6,840 bases of DNA from an uncultured bacterium (GCA_905216175.1 CAJMSV010000089.1:1-6840), one strand, 5' to 3'. Shown: positions 1 to 5,919, numbered from the stretch's first letter. Notes: a model not told the origin generated them from the letters alone. Made by a program: numbers and translations.

Positions 1-2
1 TG

Positions 3-221
3 GCCTGTCGTGCGAAGCGATATGGCAAGCCGGTGGTCGCCGTCGTGGGCGGTCGTGCCGACAACCTGGATGCAGTGTATGAGCGGGGTGTCGACCTGGT
101 GTTGCCAGTCTGCCGCAGGCCCATGCCTCTTGACCAAGCGCTCGACACCCAGGAATCCACAACCAACCTCATCTGCGCCGGCGAGTCAGCCGCCCAAGCC
201 TACGACCTCGCCCGCCTCTAA
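3..221 (+). CDS. Glycerate kinase, GlxK/GarK type (C-terminal part; 5' end outside the window)
   Basis: This is the final 72 codons of a protein whose start lies to the left of the window. The visible tail contains GKPVVAVVGG, then a segment reading DNLDAVYERGVDLVLPV, then RRPMPLDQAL, and it ends in AYDLARL. That order (a strand of the Rossmann-like domain, the 'alpha-Tyr-x-x-Gly-Ile/Val-Asp' turn, the RPM-x-L-x-x-A-L motif, and a closing helix ending in ARL) matches the C-terminus of the type II glycerate kinase family (GlxK/GarK, usually about 370-390 residues). Family members phosphorylate D-glycerate with ATP, the GarK/GlxK enzymes giving 2-phosphoglycerate, and so feed glycerate into lower glycolysis in the cytoplasm. 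The frame is open from the first base and ends at TAA. The substrate and regiochemistry cannot be judged because the active-site residues are not in the window. No classical terminator follows directly; the next base-paired structures are the inverted repeats in the gap. Confidence 0.88.
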   Translation, partial: ACRAKRYGKPVVAVVGGRADNLDAVYERGVDLVLPVCRRPMPLDQALDTQESTTNLICAGESAAQAYDLARL

Positions 222-248
222 AACCCATCTCCCAATAACTTGCGGTTG

Positions 249-291
249 ATAGTTCCTGTATTCCGGCTCAAATGCCCCAACCAGGAACTAT
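249..291. repeat. 10-bp perfect inverted repeat downstream of the glycerate kinase gene
   Basis: ATAGTTCCTG (249-258) and CAGGAACTAT (282-291) are exact reverse complements separated by 23 bases. It starts 28 bases after the glycerate kinase stop, so it could form an mRNA 3'-end hairpin. There is no T tract after it, so it is not a typical intrinsic terminator. A second short pair, CGAGGC (319-324) and GCCTCG (337-342), lies just downstream. Confidence 0.45.
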
Positions 292-367
292 TCCATCGCA
301 ACTTCGAGAATGGCCATCCGAGGCTGGTCGCCATGGGCCTCGAGTCGGACCGTTTGCTAAGAAACGC

Positions 368-504
368 GGCCATCTACTACGTTTAACCGGGCACCCTCGA
401 CCATCCCGGAATTTGGGAAATAAAAACCGCAGGTAGAGAGTTTGCTGATTTTCGAAAAGGCCGGCTATGGTTGACCCCTGTGACCAAAACGTAGTAGATA
501 GGCC
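368..504. repeat. Long imperfect palindrome with 13-bp terminal inverted repeats (MITE- or REP-like candidate)
   Basis: ATCTACTACGTTT (372-384) and AAACGTAGTAGAT (487-499) are perfect inverted repeats bounding about 128 bases. GGCC lies at both outer edges (368-371 and 501-504); it either extends the stem by 4 bp past one bulged base or represents a short target duplication. These cannot be told apart because GGCC is its own complement. Inside, TCGACCAT (397-404) pairs with ATGGTTGA (467-474) with one G-U pair in plus-strand RNA, and CCGG (406-409) pairs with CCGG (461-464). A further weak arm, GAAAT (417-421) with ATTTTC (448-453), lies nearer the centre. CTTTTC follows the outer arm, so in plus-strand RNA it could also weaken or end transcription from upstream. 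I see no coding sequence or transposase in it. A non-autonomous mobile element or a structured RNA are both possible; genome copy number would decide. Confidence 0.55.
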
Positions 505-533
505 CTTTTCGTGGCACAGCACCAGATCAGTCT

Positions 534-615
534 TTTAGGACGGGGCCTTTTTGACTACTTTCGCCAATTTGGTCGCCCAAGTAAGTAAAAGTAGTCAAAA
601 AAGCCCCGTCCCAAA
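534..615. repeat. 24-bp near-perfect inverted repeat with 26-base spacer
   Basis: The arm at 538-561 (GGACGGGGCC, five T's, GACTACTTT) is the reverse complement of 588-611 at 23 of 24 positions. Beyond one further mismatch (537/612), three T-A pairs (534-536 with 613-615) continue it. The only mismatch within the 24 bp is C-A in plus-strand RNA and U-G in minus-strand RNA, so the minus transcript would be completely paired. Each strand therefore carries a GC-rich block followed by a T run, as in a bidirectional terminator whose arms have been pulled apart, or as the ends of a tiny inverted-repeat element. It sits directly upstream of the SRP RNA promoter. The gap from 222 to 656 otherwise contains no believable gene. 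Confidence 0.6.
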
Positions 616-624
616 TTAGCTACC

Positions 625-653
625 TTGCCCTGCTGGGCGGGAGCAGGTAAGAT
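625..653 (+). promoter_or_regulatory. Sigma70-like promoter of the SRP RNA gene
   Basis: TTGCCC (625-630) and TAAGAT (648-653) are separated by 17 bases, the best spacing for a housekeeping sigma factor. Initiation about 7 bases after the -10 box falls near A660, exactly where the long closing stem of the SRP RNA begins. That agreement is the main support. Confidence 0.6.
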
Positions 654-667
654 ATACCGAGCGCCTA

Positions 668-772
668 GCGCGTTCGATGGGTTCGGATGACGACATGTTC
701 CGAATCTGGTCAGGTCCGGAAGGAAGCAGCCATAAGGAGCCTCTGTCGGGCATCCGAATCCATCGAGCGTGC
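668..772 (+). ncRNA. ffs: Signal recognition particle RNA, bacterial small (4.5S) type
   Basis: This is the RNA scaffold of the bacterial signal recognition particle. It binds the Ffh M domain and promotes its GTPase exchange with FtsY during co-translational membrane targeting. The diagnostic domain IV is at 708-731, with the near-invariant GTCAGGTCCGGAAGGAAGCA core, a GGAA tetraloop at 718-721, and the symmetric and asymmetric internal loops around it. The ends form a long closing stem: 671-689 pairs with 751-769 throughout, using two G-U pairs, and continues to 668/772. A further six pairs, GCGCCT (661-666) with AGGCGC (773-778), follow past one bulged A. T779-T783 follow at once, so the transcript probably spans about 660-783. 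It is a single-hairpin RNA without the Alu domain of Bacillus-type 6S-like SRP RNA. I see no dnaX beside it. The exact ends are inferred. Confidence 0.95.
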
Positions 773-842
773 AGGCGCTTTTTGGTGCCGCGGCCACGTG
801 GTTCAAGAGGTGGCGGTGCTGTTGCTTGATTTTTTTGCAGTT

Positions 843-884
843 AAAGAGGCCCGCTTCCCTGGGTTGGGGAAACGGGCCTCTTTT
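843..884. terminator. Intrinsic terminator hairpin, probably shared by convergent transcripts
   Basis: AAAGAGGCCCG (843-853) pairs perfectly with CGGGCCTCTTT (873-883). The stem is extended inwards by TTCCC (855-859) with GGGAA (867-871) across a mismatch. In the plus direction it runs into TTTTGTCTCT, and in the minus direction into CTCTTTAA. It lies between the SRP RNA (plus) and the end of the surface-protein gene (minus), 44 bases beyond that gene's stop codon, and can close both. Confidence 0.75.
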
Positions 885-927
885 GTCTCTGGGTTTGTGG
901 ATTGGCGAAGGTAGTATGCTCTGGCGG

Positions 928-1941
928 CTATTTTGAGTTCTTGATGCGGCGGGTGGCTGTGGCGGTTATTCCGAGGCCTGCGGCGGCGATTCCTGCTAGT
1001 GCGATTGCGCTCGGTGCTGTGTCGCTCGTGTTTGCGAGCTTGCCGGCGGTCGTATTTGCTTGCTTGCCGCTGCTCGAGTTCGCCTGCTTGGTGGAGCTTG
1101 GTAGGGCGTCTTTGCCGGTTGCAGGTGAGGCAACGGGCGGTGTCGCCTCGGCGGGTTGCGTTGAGCCGGAGGGAGGCACTGTCTCGGCGGGTTTCGTTAT
1201 CTCGGGCGAGGTGGCCTTGTCTGCCGCGGCCTTTGCCTCTTCGTATGCTTTGCAGGCGTCGTCATAGGCCGCTTGCGCCTTTTCCAAATCGCCGAGGAGC
1301 GCATTTCGCTTGGCTATGTCCTCGTCGATGTGGGCTTTAGCTTCCTCTGCCTCACTTTCGAAATACTGAACCTGTTTTTCCTGGCTTTCGAGCCGGCGTT
1401 GGTAGCGGTGAAGATCATCTTCACAAGATTCTTCTCGCCTTTTTGCCGCCATGATCTCACTGCGCAACTGCTTAATATGCTCCTTAATAGCTGTGCTGGG
1501 CGCCTCGTCGCCGAGCTCCTTGAGTACCTTATCTAATTCTGCCTGAAGGCCGCTTGTCCGGTTGCGGGCCTCGTCGTATTTGGCTTGGGCTGCATCGACG
1601 TTCGCTTGCATGGTGGGAAGGGGTTCCCTATATTTAGCGGCTTCCGCCAACATCATGTCGTGGAGCTCTTGAAAACTGGCAATGTCATCATCGATTTCCG
1701 CAAGTTTCTCGGGACTTGCGGCGTCTTTCGCGGCTTCGAGGTTTTTGAGCGCTTCCTGCATGGCTGCATACGCTTTTTCTTTTGCGGCGGCCGCATCTTC
1801 CGTCTGCAAGGCAACTGCACCGGTGGGGGAGCTGGTTTCTGCCGCGATCGCCGCTACGGGGGCGATTCCCGCGACAAGTGCCGCGGAAAGGGCGATGCCC
1901 GCAGTTGCTCGTCTTGCTCTTCTTGCGAGAATGTCGTTCAT
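928..1941 (-). CDS. Secreted coiled-coil surface protein with a C-terminal sorting-like signal
   Basis: I do not recognise a named family; the architecture of this 337-residue protein is clear. Residues 1-34 form a signal peptide: a basic N-region with RRARR, a hydrophobic Ala/Val/Ile core, and likely cleavage after AIAA before ETSS. Residues about 50-240 are Ala/Glu/Lys/Asp-rich with heptad-like spacing, suggesting a long helical coiled coil (for example the stretch around 113-145 and 180-240). Residues 243-283 are a Pro/Thr/Ser/Ala-rich linker, typical of wall-spanning segments. Three octapeptide repeats follow (284-307); the last contains LANTSD (302-307). A hydrophobic stretch (309-328) and a basic tail, RRIKNSK, close the protein. 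This is the layout of a sortase substrate with a non-standard LPXTG motif; plain membrane anchoring is the alternative. The ATG is supported by GAGGTG (complement of 1947-1952), 5 bases upstream. The gene is monocistronic, divergent from the ABC exporter operon and convergent with the SRP RNA. A structural or adhesive role is a guess. Confidence 0.85.
   Translation of the reverse strand: MNDILARRARRATAGIALSAALVAGIAPVAAIAAETSSPTGAVALQTEDAAAAKEKAYAAMQEALKNLEAAKDAASPEKLAEIDDDIASFQELHDMMLAEAAKYREPLPTMQANVDAAQAKYDEARNRTSGLQAELDKVLKELGDEAPSTAIKEHIKQLRSEIMAAKRREESCEDDLHRYQRRLESQEKQVQYFESEAEEAKAHIDEDIAKRNALLGDLEKAQAAYDDACKAYEEAKAAADKATSPEITKPAETVPPSGSTQPAEATPPVASPATGKDALPSSTKQANSSSGKQANTTAGKLANTSDTAPSAIALAGIAAAGLGITATATRRIKNSK
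1021..1092 (-). repeat. Three tandem octapeptide-encoding repeats ending in the sorting-like motif
   Basis: Codons 284-307 of the surface protein read TKQANSSS, GKQANTTA, GKLANTSD in direct succession. The consensus is G-K-Q-A-N-(S/T)-(S/T)-x. The third copy carries Q to L and ends in Asp, which turns it into LANTSD directly before the membrane stretch. The DNA copies are diverged, so the repeat is old or has been recoded rather than freshly duplicated. Confidence 0.7.
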
Positions 1942-2150
1942 CTCGGCACCTCATTTCAAGGGTCGGCGACTAACTTGGTAGCACTAATGTAAGTATATCA
2001 GGCGGTTTGCCCGCCATTGATCGGGCGTGCGCGTATACCCCTCTGAAAACTGAATCCCGTTAGAAATGACGAGTTGTTTACGCTTCTTTTGGGGTGGCGG
2101 TACTATCATGGTTCGAATTGAATGTGGATGATGATAGGGAGCGCCTATAC
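1942..2150. promoter_or_regulatory. Divergent promoter region between the surface protein gene and the ABC operon
   Basis: On the minus strand, TGATATACT (complement of 1992-2000) is an extended -10 box (TG, one base, TATACT). No good -35 lies upstream, which extended -10 promoters tolerate. An inverted repeat, GGCGG (2001-2005) with CCGCC (2011-2015), lies directly upstream of this box and could be an operator. On the plus strand, TTTACG (2077-2082) and TACTAT (2101-2106) with 18-base spacing are the best candidate, placing a start near 2113 and leaving a 5' leader of about 38 bases before the ATG at 2151. No regulator gene is present beside the operon. Confidence 0.4.
2136..2141 (+). promoter_or_regulatory. 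Ribosome binding site that decides the start of the first ABC gene
   Basis: AGGGAG lies 9 bases before ATG 2151. The in-frame GTG at 2094 and GTG at 2124, which would lengthen the protein, have no comparable site: the bases before 2094 are T-rich and those before 2124 lack a purine run. Confidence 0.65.
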
Positions 2151-4007
2151 ATGATTGAGCTGCTCAGGCGTTTTGGTGGTAAGTTTCGCCGGTATATGGT
2201 GATTGGTCCTGCGTGTAAGCTGATCGAAGTGATCTTTGACCTGCTGACGCCGCTGGTGATTGCCCAGATGATCGATAAGGGTATTGGCGCACACGACGTG
2301 AACGCCGTTATCCACTACGGTATGTTGCTTGGCGCCATGGCTGTGATCGGCATCTCGTTTACGCTTGTCTGCCAAAAGATGGCGGCGCTGACCTCGCAGG
2401 GTATGGGTACCGACATTCGCGGCGCGCTCTACCAGCACATCAACAAACTGAGCTATGTCGAACTCGACCGCTTTGGCACGCCGTCGCTCATCACGCGCAT
2501 TACCAACGACGTCAACCAGGTGCAGCTCGCTGTGGCGCTCGGTGTGCGCATGCTCATCCGTTGGCCTTTCCTGGCGGTGGGCTCCATGGTCGCGGCCCTT
2601 GCCATCGACCTTAAGCTCGGCATCATCTTTTTGATTTGCACGCCCGCCATTGGCCTGGTGTTTTGGTTTGTCATGGCGCGCTGCATCCCGTACTACAAGC
2701 AGCTGCAGGCAAAGCTCGACCGCATCGCGCTCATTTGCCGTGAGGGTCTTTCGGGCGCCCGCGTGGTTTGCGCGTTTGTGCGCGAAGACCACGAGCGCGA
2801 ACGTTTTGCCCAAGCCGCTGATGAGCAGGCACATGTTGCCATCGCAGTGGGCAAGCTCTCGTCGATCCTTAACCCCGTCACGTTTTTGATGATGAACCTG
2901 GGCGTGTGCGCCATCCTGTGGGTGGGCGGCATCCAGGTCAACGTGGGCGAACTCACACAGGGCCAGGTCATGGCGTTTGTGAACTACATGACGCAGACGC
3001 TCACCTCTATCGTGTACGTTGCCAATCTGGTCGTGGTCTTTACCAAGGCGAGTGCGAGCGCTTCGCGTATCAACGAGGTGCTCAACTGCGAGCCGAGCAT
3101 CACCGACGAGGACAACCAGCTGGTCGCGCTGCCCGAGCCGAGCGAACTGGCGGGTGGTGCTGCTCCAGTCCCCGCACTGAGCTTTGACCATGTGAGCTTT
3201 TCGTTTGGCGCCGGCGCGGCAAATGCCGTGAGCGATGTGACTCTGGAACTGCCGCTGGGCAAAACGCTCGGCATTATCGGTGGCACGGGCAGCGGCAAGT
3301 CCACGCTCGTCTCGCTTATCCCGCGCCTGTACGATGCGGGCACCGGCAGCGTGTGCGTGATGGGTGCCGACGTGCGCGCTTGGCCGCTCGACCAGCTGCG
3401 CCATGTGGTTGCGACCGTTCCGCAACGCGCATCGCTGGTGAGCGGCACTATCCGCAGCAACCTGACCTGGCGCGACGAGGCGGCAACCGACGAGGATCTT
3501 TGGGCAGCGCTCGATATGGCGCAGGCGAGCGAGTTCGTGCGCAACAAGCCGCAGGGGCTCGACGCCCCGGTCGAGGCGGGCGGCAAGAATTTTAGCGGTG
3601 GCCAGCGTCAGCGTCTGACTATCGCGCGCGCCTTAGTGGGCTCGCCGCAGGTTCTGATCATGGACGACTCCGCCTCGGCGCTCGACTTTAAGACCGACGC
3701 GGCGCTTCGCCATGCCATTCGCGAGCGCAGCGTGCGCGGTGCCGCCGAGGGCGGGCTGCCGCTGACCACGGTGATTGTGAGCCAGCGCGTCTCGACCGTG
3801 CGCGACGCCGACATGATCTGCGTACTCGACCACGGCTCGGTTGCGGGCTTGGGCACGCACGATGAACTGTACACGACCTGCCAGCTCTACCGAGAGATCT
3901 GCCAGTCGCAGCTGCGCCGCGAGGAGCTCGAGGGTCAGCAGGGGAGCACGGCGCCCGCGTCCGCACCGATCGCCTCCGCATCCGTCTGCGCAAAGGAGGG
4001 TTGCTAA
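2151..4007 (+). CDS. ABC exporter half-transporter, degenerate-site subunit of a heterodimer (TM287/BmrC-like)
   Basis: A 618-residue fused permease-ATPase in the cytoplasmic membrane. The N-terminal half (about 1-315) is a six-helix exporter domain, with hydrophobic segments near 15-40, 55-77, 131-153, 155-176, 250-272 and 290-310. The ATPase domain (about 340-590) has Walker A GGTGSGKST (377-385), Q-loop Gln425, signature FSGGQ (481-485), and Walker B ending in Asp505 followed by Asp506. The switch position is Gln545 (VSQR). Asp instead of the catalytic Glu and Gln instead of the switch His are the marks of the non-hydrolysing side in heterodimeric exporters such as TM287/288 and BmrCD, while the signature it lends its partner's site is essentially normal. 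The tail after about 590 is Ala/Ser-rich and ends in CAKEGC, whose codons also supply the next gene's ribosome binding site. An alternative start at GTG 2094 would add 19 residues. The substrate is unknown; drug, lipid or peptide export are all possible for this family. Confidence 0.93.
   Translation: MIELLRRFGGKFRRYMVIGPACKLIEVIFDLLTPLVIAQMIDKGIGAHDVNAVIHYGMLLGAMAVIGISFTLVCQKMAALTSQGMGTDIRGALYQHINKLSYVELDRFGTPSLITRITNDVNQVQLAVALGVRMLIRWPFLAVGSMVAALAIDLKLGIIFLICTPAIGLVFWFVMARCIPYYKQLQAKLDRIALICREGLSGARVVCAFVREDHERERFAQAADEQAHVAIAVGKLSSILNPVTFLMMNLGVCAILWVGGIQVNVGELTQGQVMAFVNYMTQTLTSIVYVANLVVVFTKASASASRINEVLNCEPSITDEDNQLVALPEPSELAGGAAPVPALSFDHVSFSFGAGAANAVSDVTLELPLGKTLGIIGGTGSGKSTLVSLIPRLYDAGTGSVCVMGADVRAWPLDQLRHVVATVPQRASLVSGTIRSNLTWRDEAATDEDLWAALDMAQASEFVRNKPQGLDAPVEAGGKNFSGGQRQRLTIARALVGSPQVLIMDDSASALDFKTDAALRHAIRERSVRGAAEGGLPLTTVIVSQRVSTVRDADMICVLDHGSVAGLGTHDELYTTCQLYREICQSQLRREELEGQQGSTAPASAPIASASVCAKEGC
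3993..3999 (+). promoter_or_regulatory. Ribosome binding site of the second ABC gene, inside the first gene
   Basis: AAGGAGG is a full-strength Shine-Dalgarno sequence, 8 bases before ATG 4008. It lies in the last codons of the upstream gene, whose TAA abuts the ATG directly. This favours coupled translation and a one-to-one supply of the two subunits. Confidence 0.85.
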
Positions 4008-5867
4008 ATGAATCCGTACACTTCTTCCGGTTCGGTCGCCACGATGACGGCCAACGTGTCCGGCAACGATAACCTCAACGACCTGGGCGACGGTCCGCGC
4101 CAGCCCGGCGATCCCGAGCGCTATCCCGCCGGCGCGGTGACCCGCCGCTTGCTGGGCTATGTTCGCCCGCATCGCGTCTCGTTTACGGCGTCGTTTGTGA
4201 GTGCCGCCGTCTCGGTGATCTTGCAACTCTATACACCCATCCTCATTGGCGAGGGCATCGATCTTATCGTCGCCGCCGGGCAGGTGGATTTCGATGCGCT
4301 GCTGCCGCTTGTCACCAAGCTCGCGATCGCCGTGGTGGGCGCGGCGGCCTTTCAGTGGCTGCAGGGCTATTGCGTCAACCGTCTGTCCTACGAGACGGTG
4401 CGCGACATGCGCGTGGAGGCAAGCGACAAGCTCAGCCGCATGCCGCTCAGCTTCATCGACAGCCATGCCCACGGCGACCTTATGAGCCGTGTGGTCAACG
4501 ACGTCGACCAGGTGGGCGACGGTCTGCTGCAGGGCTTTACCCAGCTTTTCACCGGCGTTATCACCATCGTTGGCACGCTCGCGTTTATGCTCTCCATCAA
4601 CCTGACCATGACACTTGTGGTGGTGCTCGTCACGCCGCTTTCCATTTTTGCAGCCGGTGCCATCGCCAAACTCTCCAACAAGAGCTTTACGGCGCAGCAA
4701 CGCATTCAGGGTCAGCTTGGCGGCCATATCGAGGAATACGTGGGCGAGCAGAAGCTCGTGGACGCGTTTGCCTATGGTTCCAACGCCCAGCAGCGCTTCG
4801 ATGCTCTCAACGCTGAGCTCTACGCGGCAGGTGAGCGCGCGCAGTTTATGGGTTCGCTCTCCAACCCCGGCACGCGCTTTATCAATAACATCATCTATGC
4901 CGTGGTCGCTGTGATCGGCTGCGTGGGCGTGATCACGGGCGTGCCGGCGGCGCTTACAGTGGGCGGCGTGCAGATTTTCCTGTCCTATGCCAACCAGTAC
5001 ACCAAGCCGTTCAACGAGGTTACCAACGTCATTACGCAGATCCAGACCGCGTACGCCTCGGCGCGTCGCATGTTCGCGCTGCTCGATGCACGCGAGCAGG
5101 AGCCCGACGCATCGGACGCCGTAGAGCTTGCCGCCCCGCAGGGTGAGGTGACCTTTGAGCATGTGGACTTTAGCTATGTGCCCGACCGCAAGCTGCTGCA
5201 GGATATCTGCATCGAGGCCAAGCCCGGCATGCGCTTTGCCCTGGTCGGTCCCACGGGCTGCGGAAAGACAACGCTCATCAATCTGCTGCTGCGTTTTTAC
5301 GATATCGATGCCGGTCGCATTGCGGTCGATGGTCGGTCTTCGCGTGACTACACGCGCGCGAGCCTACGCCGCACCTTTGGCATGGAGTTGCAGGAAACGT
5401 GGCTGTTCGAGGGCACGGTGGCGGACAACATTGCTTACGGTTGCCCAGGCGCCACGCGCGAGCAGGTTATCGAAGCTGCCAAGCGCGCGCATGCGCACAA
5501 GTTTATCGTGCAGCTGCCAGGCGGCTACGATACGGTGATTGGAGAGGACGGCGGCACGTTTAGCCAGGGTCAAAAACAGCTGCTGTGCATCGCGCGTGTC
5601 ATGCTCACCGACCCGGCTATCTTGCTGCTGGACGAGGCAACGTCGAGCATCGATACGCGTACCGAGCTGCAGGTGCAGGCGGCATTCGACGAGCTCATGG
5701 CCGGTCGCACGAGCTTTGTCGTGGCGCACCGCCTGAGCACCATCCGCAACGCCGACTGCATTCTGGTGATGCGCGACGGCCAGATTATCGATCGCGGCAC
5801 GCACGACGAGCTGTTAGCGGCAGGCGGCTTCTACGCCGAACTCTACCGCAGCCAGTTTGCCCAGTAG
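4008..5867 (+). CDS. ABC exporter half-transporter, catalytic-site subunit of a heterodimer (TM288/BmrD-like)
   Basis: A 619-residue fused permease-ATPase and partner of the preceding gene. A hydrophilic extension rich in Asn, Gly, Asp and Pro (about 1-45) precedes the membrane domain, longer than the few residues the first subunit has. Helices are visible near 57-80, 100-122, 178-197, 199-220 and 290-312. The ATPase domain starts near residue 380, with Walker A GPTGCGKTT (414-422), Q-loop Gln462, signature FSQGQ (518-522), Walker B LLLDE with Asp542 and catalytic Glu543, and switch His574 (VAHR). The intact Glu and His place the working ATP site on this subunit. The signature has Gln for the first Gly of SGGQ, as in TM288, and would face the partner's degenerate site. 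So the two genes complement each other motif by motif, strong evidence for an obligate heterodimer. The start follows the previous stop without a gap and has an excellent ribosome binding site. The substrate cannot be read from the sequence. Confidence 0.94.
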   Translation: MNPYTSSGSVATMTANVSGNDNLNDLGDGPRQPGDPERYPAGAVTRRLLGYVRPHRVSFTASFVSAAVSVILQLYTPILIGEGIDLIVAAGQVDFDALLPLVTKLAIAVVGAAAFQWLQGYCVNRLSYETVRDMRVEASDKLSRMPLSFIDSHAHGDLMSRVVNDVDQVGDGLLQGFTQLFTGVITIVGTLAFMLSINLTMTLVVVLVTPLSIFAAGAIAKLSNKSFTAQQRIQGQLGGHIEEYVGEQKLVDAFAYGSNAQQRFDALNAELYAAGERAQFMGSLSNPGTRFINNIIYAVVAVIGCVGVITGVPAALTVGGVQIFLSYANQYTKPFNEVTNVITQIQTAYASARRMFALLDAREQEPDASDAVELAAPQGEVTFEHVDFSYVPDRKLLQDICIEAKPGMRFALVGPTGCGKTTLINLLLRFYDIDAGRIAVDGRSSRDYTRASLRRTFGMELQETWLFEGTVADNIAYGCPGATREQVIEAAKRAHAHKFIVQLPGGYDTVIGEDGGTFSQGQKQLLCIARVMLTDPAILLLDEATSSIDTRTELQVQAAFDELMAGRTSFVVAHRLSTIRNADCILVMRDGQIIDRGTHDELLAAGGFYAELYRSQFAQ

Positions 5868-5883
5868 GGGTTACCGATTAGCG

Positions 5884-5902
5884 GCAGATGGTTTACATCT
5901 GC
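5884..5902. promoter_or_regulatory. 7-bp hairpin after the ABC operon, overlapping a candidate -35 box
   Basis: GCAGATG (5884-5890) and CATCTGC (5896-5902) flank a 5-base loop. It could be a weak 3' end for the ABC mRNA, but only GTTGTTAG follows, not a T tract. It covers TTTACA (5892-5897), so an operator reading is also open. Confidence 0.35.
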
Positions 5903-5919
5903 GTTGTTAGTACTAAGAT
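5892..5919 (+). promoter_or_regulatory. Candidate promoter of the flavodoxin gene
   Basis: TTTACA (5892-5897) and TAAGAT (5914-5919) are 16 bases apart. The -10 box is identical to the one proposed for the SRP RNA gene. A competing pair is TTGTTA (5904-5909) with TAATAA (5927-5932), spacing 17. Either gives a leader of roughly 40-55 bases. The local AT-richness compared with the flanking genes supports a promoter here. Confidence 0.45.

Noticed and set aside
268..522. 84-codon minus-strand frame across the long palindrome
   Set aside because: It is composed mostly of the palindromic element itself and has no family resemblance; openness is better explained by chance.
555..806. Frames on either strand across the SRP RNA gene
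   Set aside because: The RNA is identified by its conserved core and closing stem, which fully explain the conserved sequence.
902..1992. Several plus-strand frames opposite the surface-protein gene
   Set aside because: The minus frame has a signal peptide, coiled coil, linker, membrane tail and ribosome binding site; the plus frames have none of these.
2094..2150. GTG 2094 as start of the first ABC gene (19 extra residues)
   Set aside because: No ribosome binding site before it, and ATG 2151 has AGGGAG at 9 bases and gives the usual exporter N-terminus beginning just before the first elbow helix.
2145..3425. 426-codon open frame on the minus strand across the first ABC gene
   Set aside because: It is the antisense of a gene with complete ABC motifs. 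The product is a His/Arg/Asp-rich string without domain character, as expected opposite GC-biased codons.
3633..5162. 509-codon open frame on the minus strand across both ABC genes
   Set aside because: Same antisense artefact; it crosses the junction of two well-supported genes and shows no recognisable motif.
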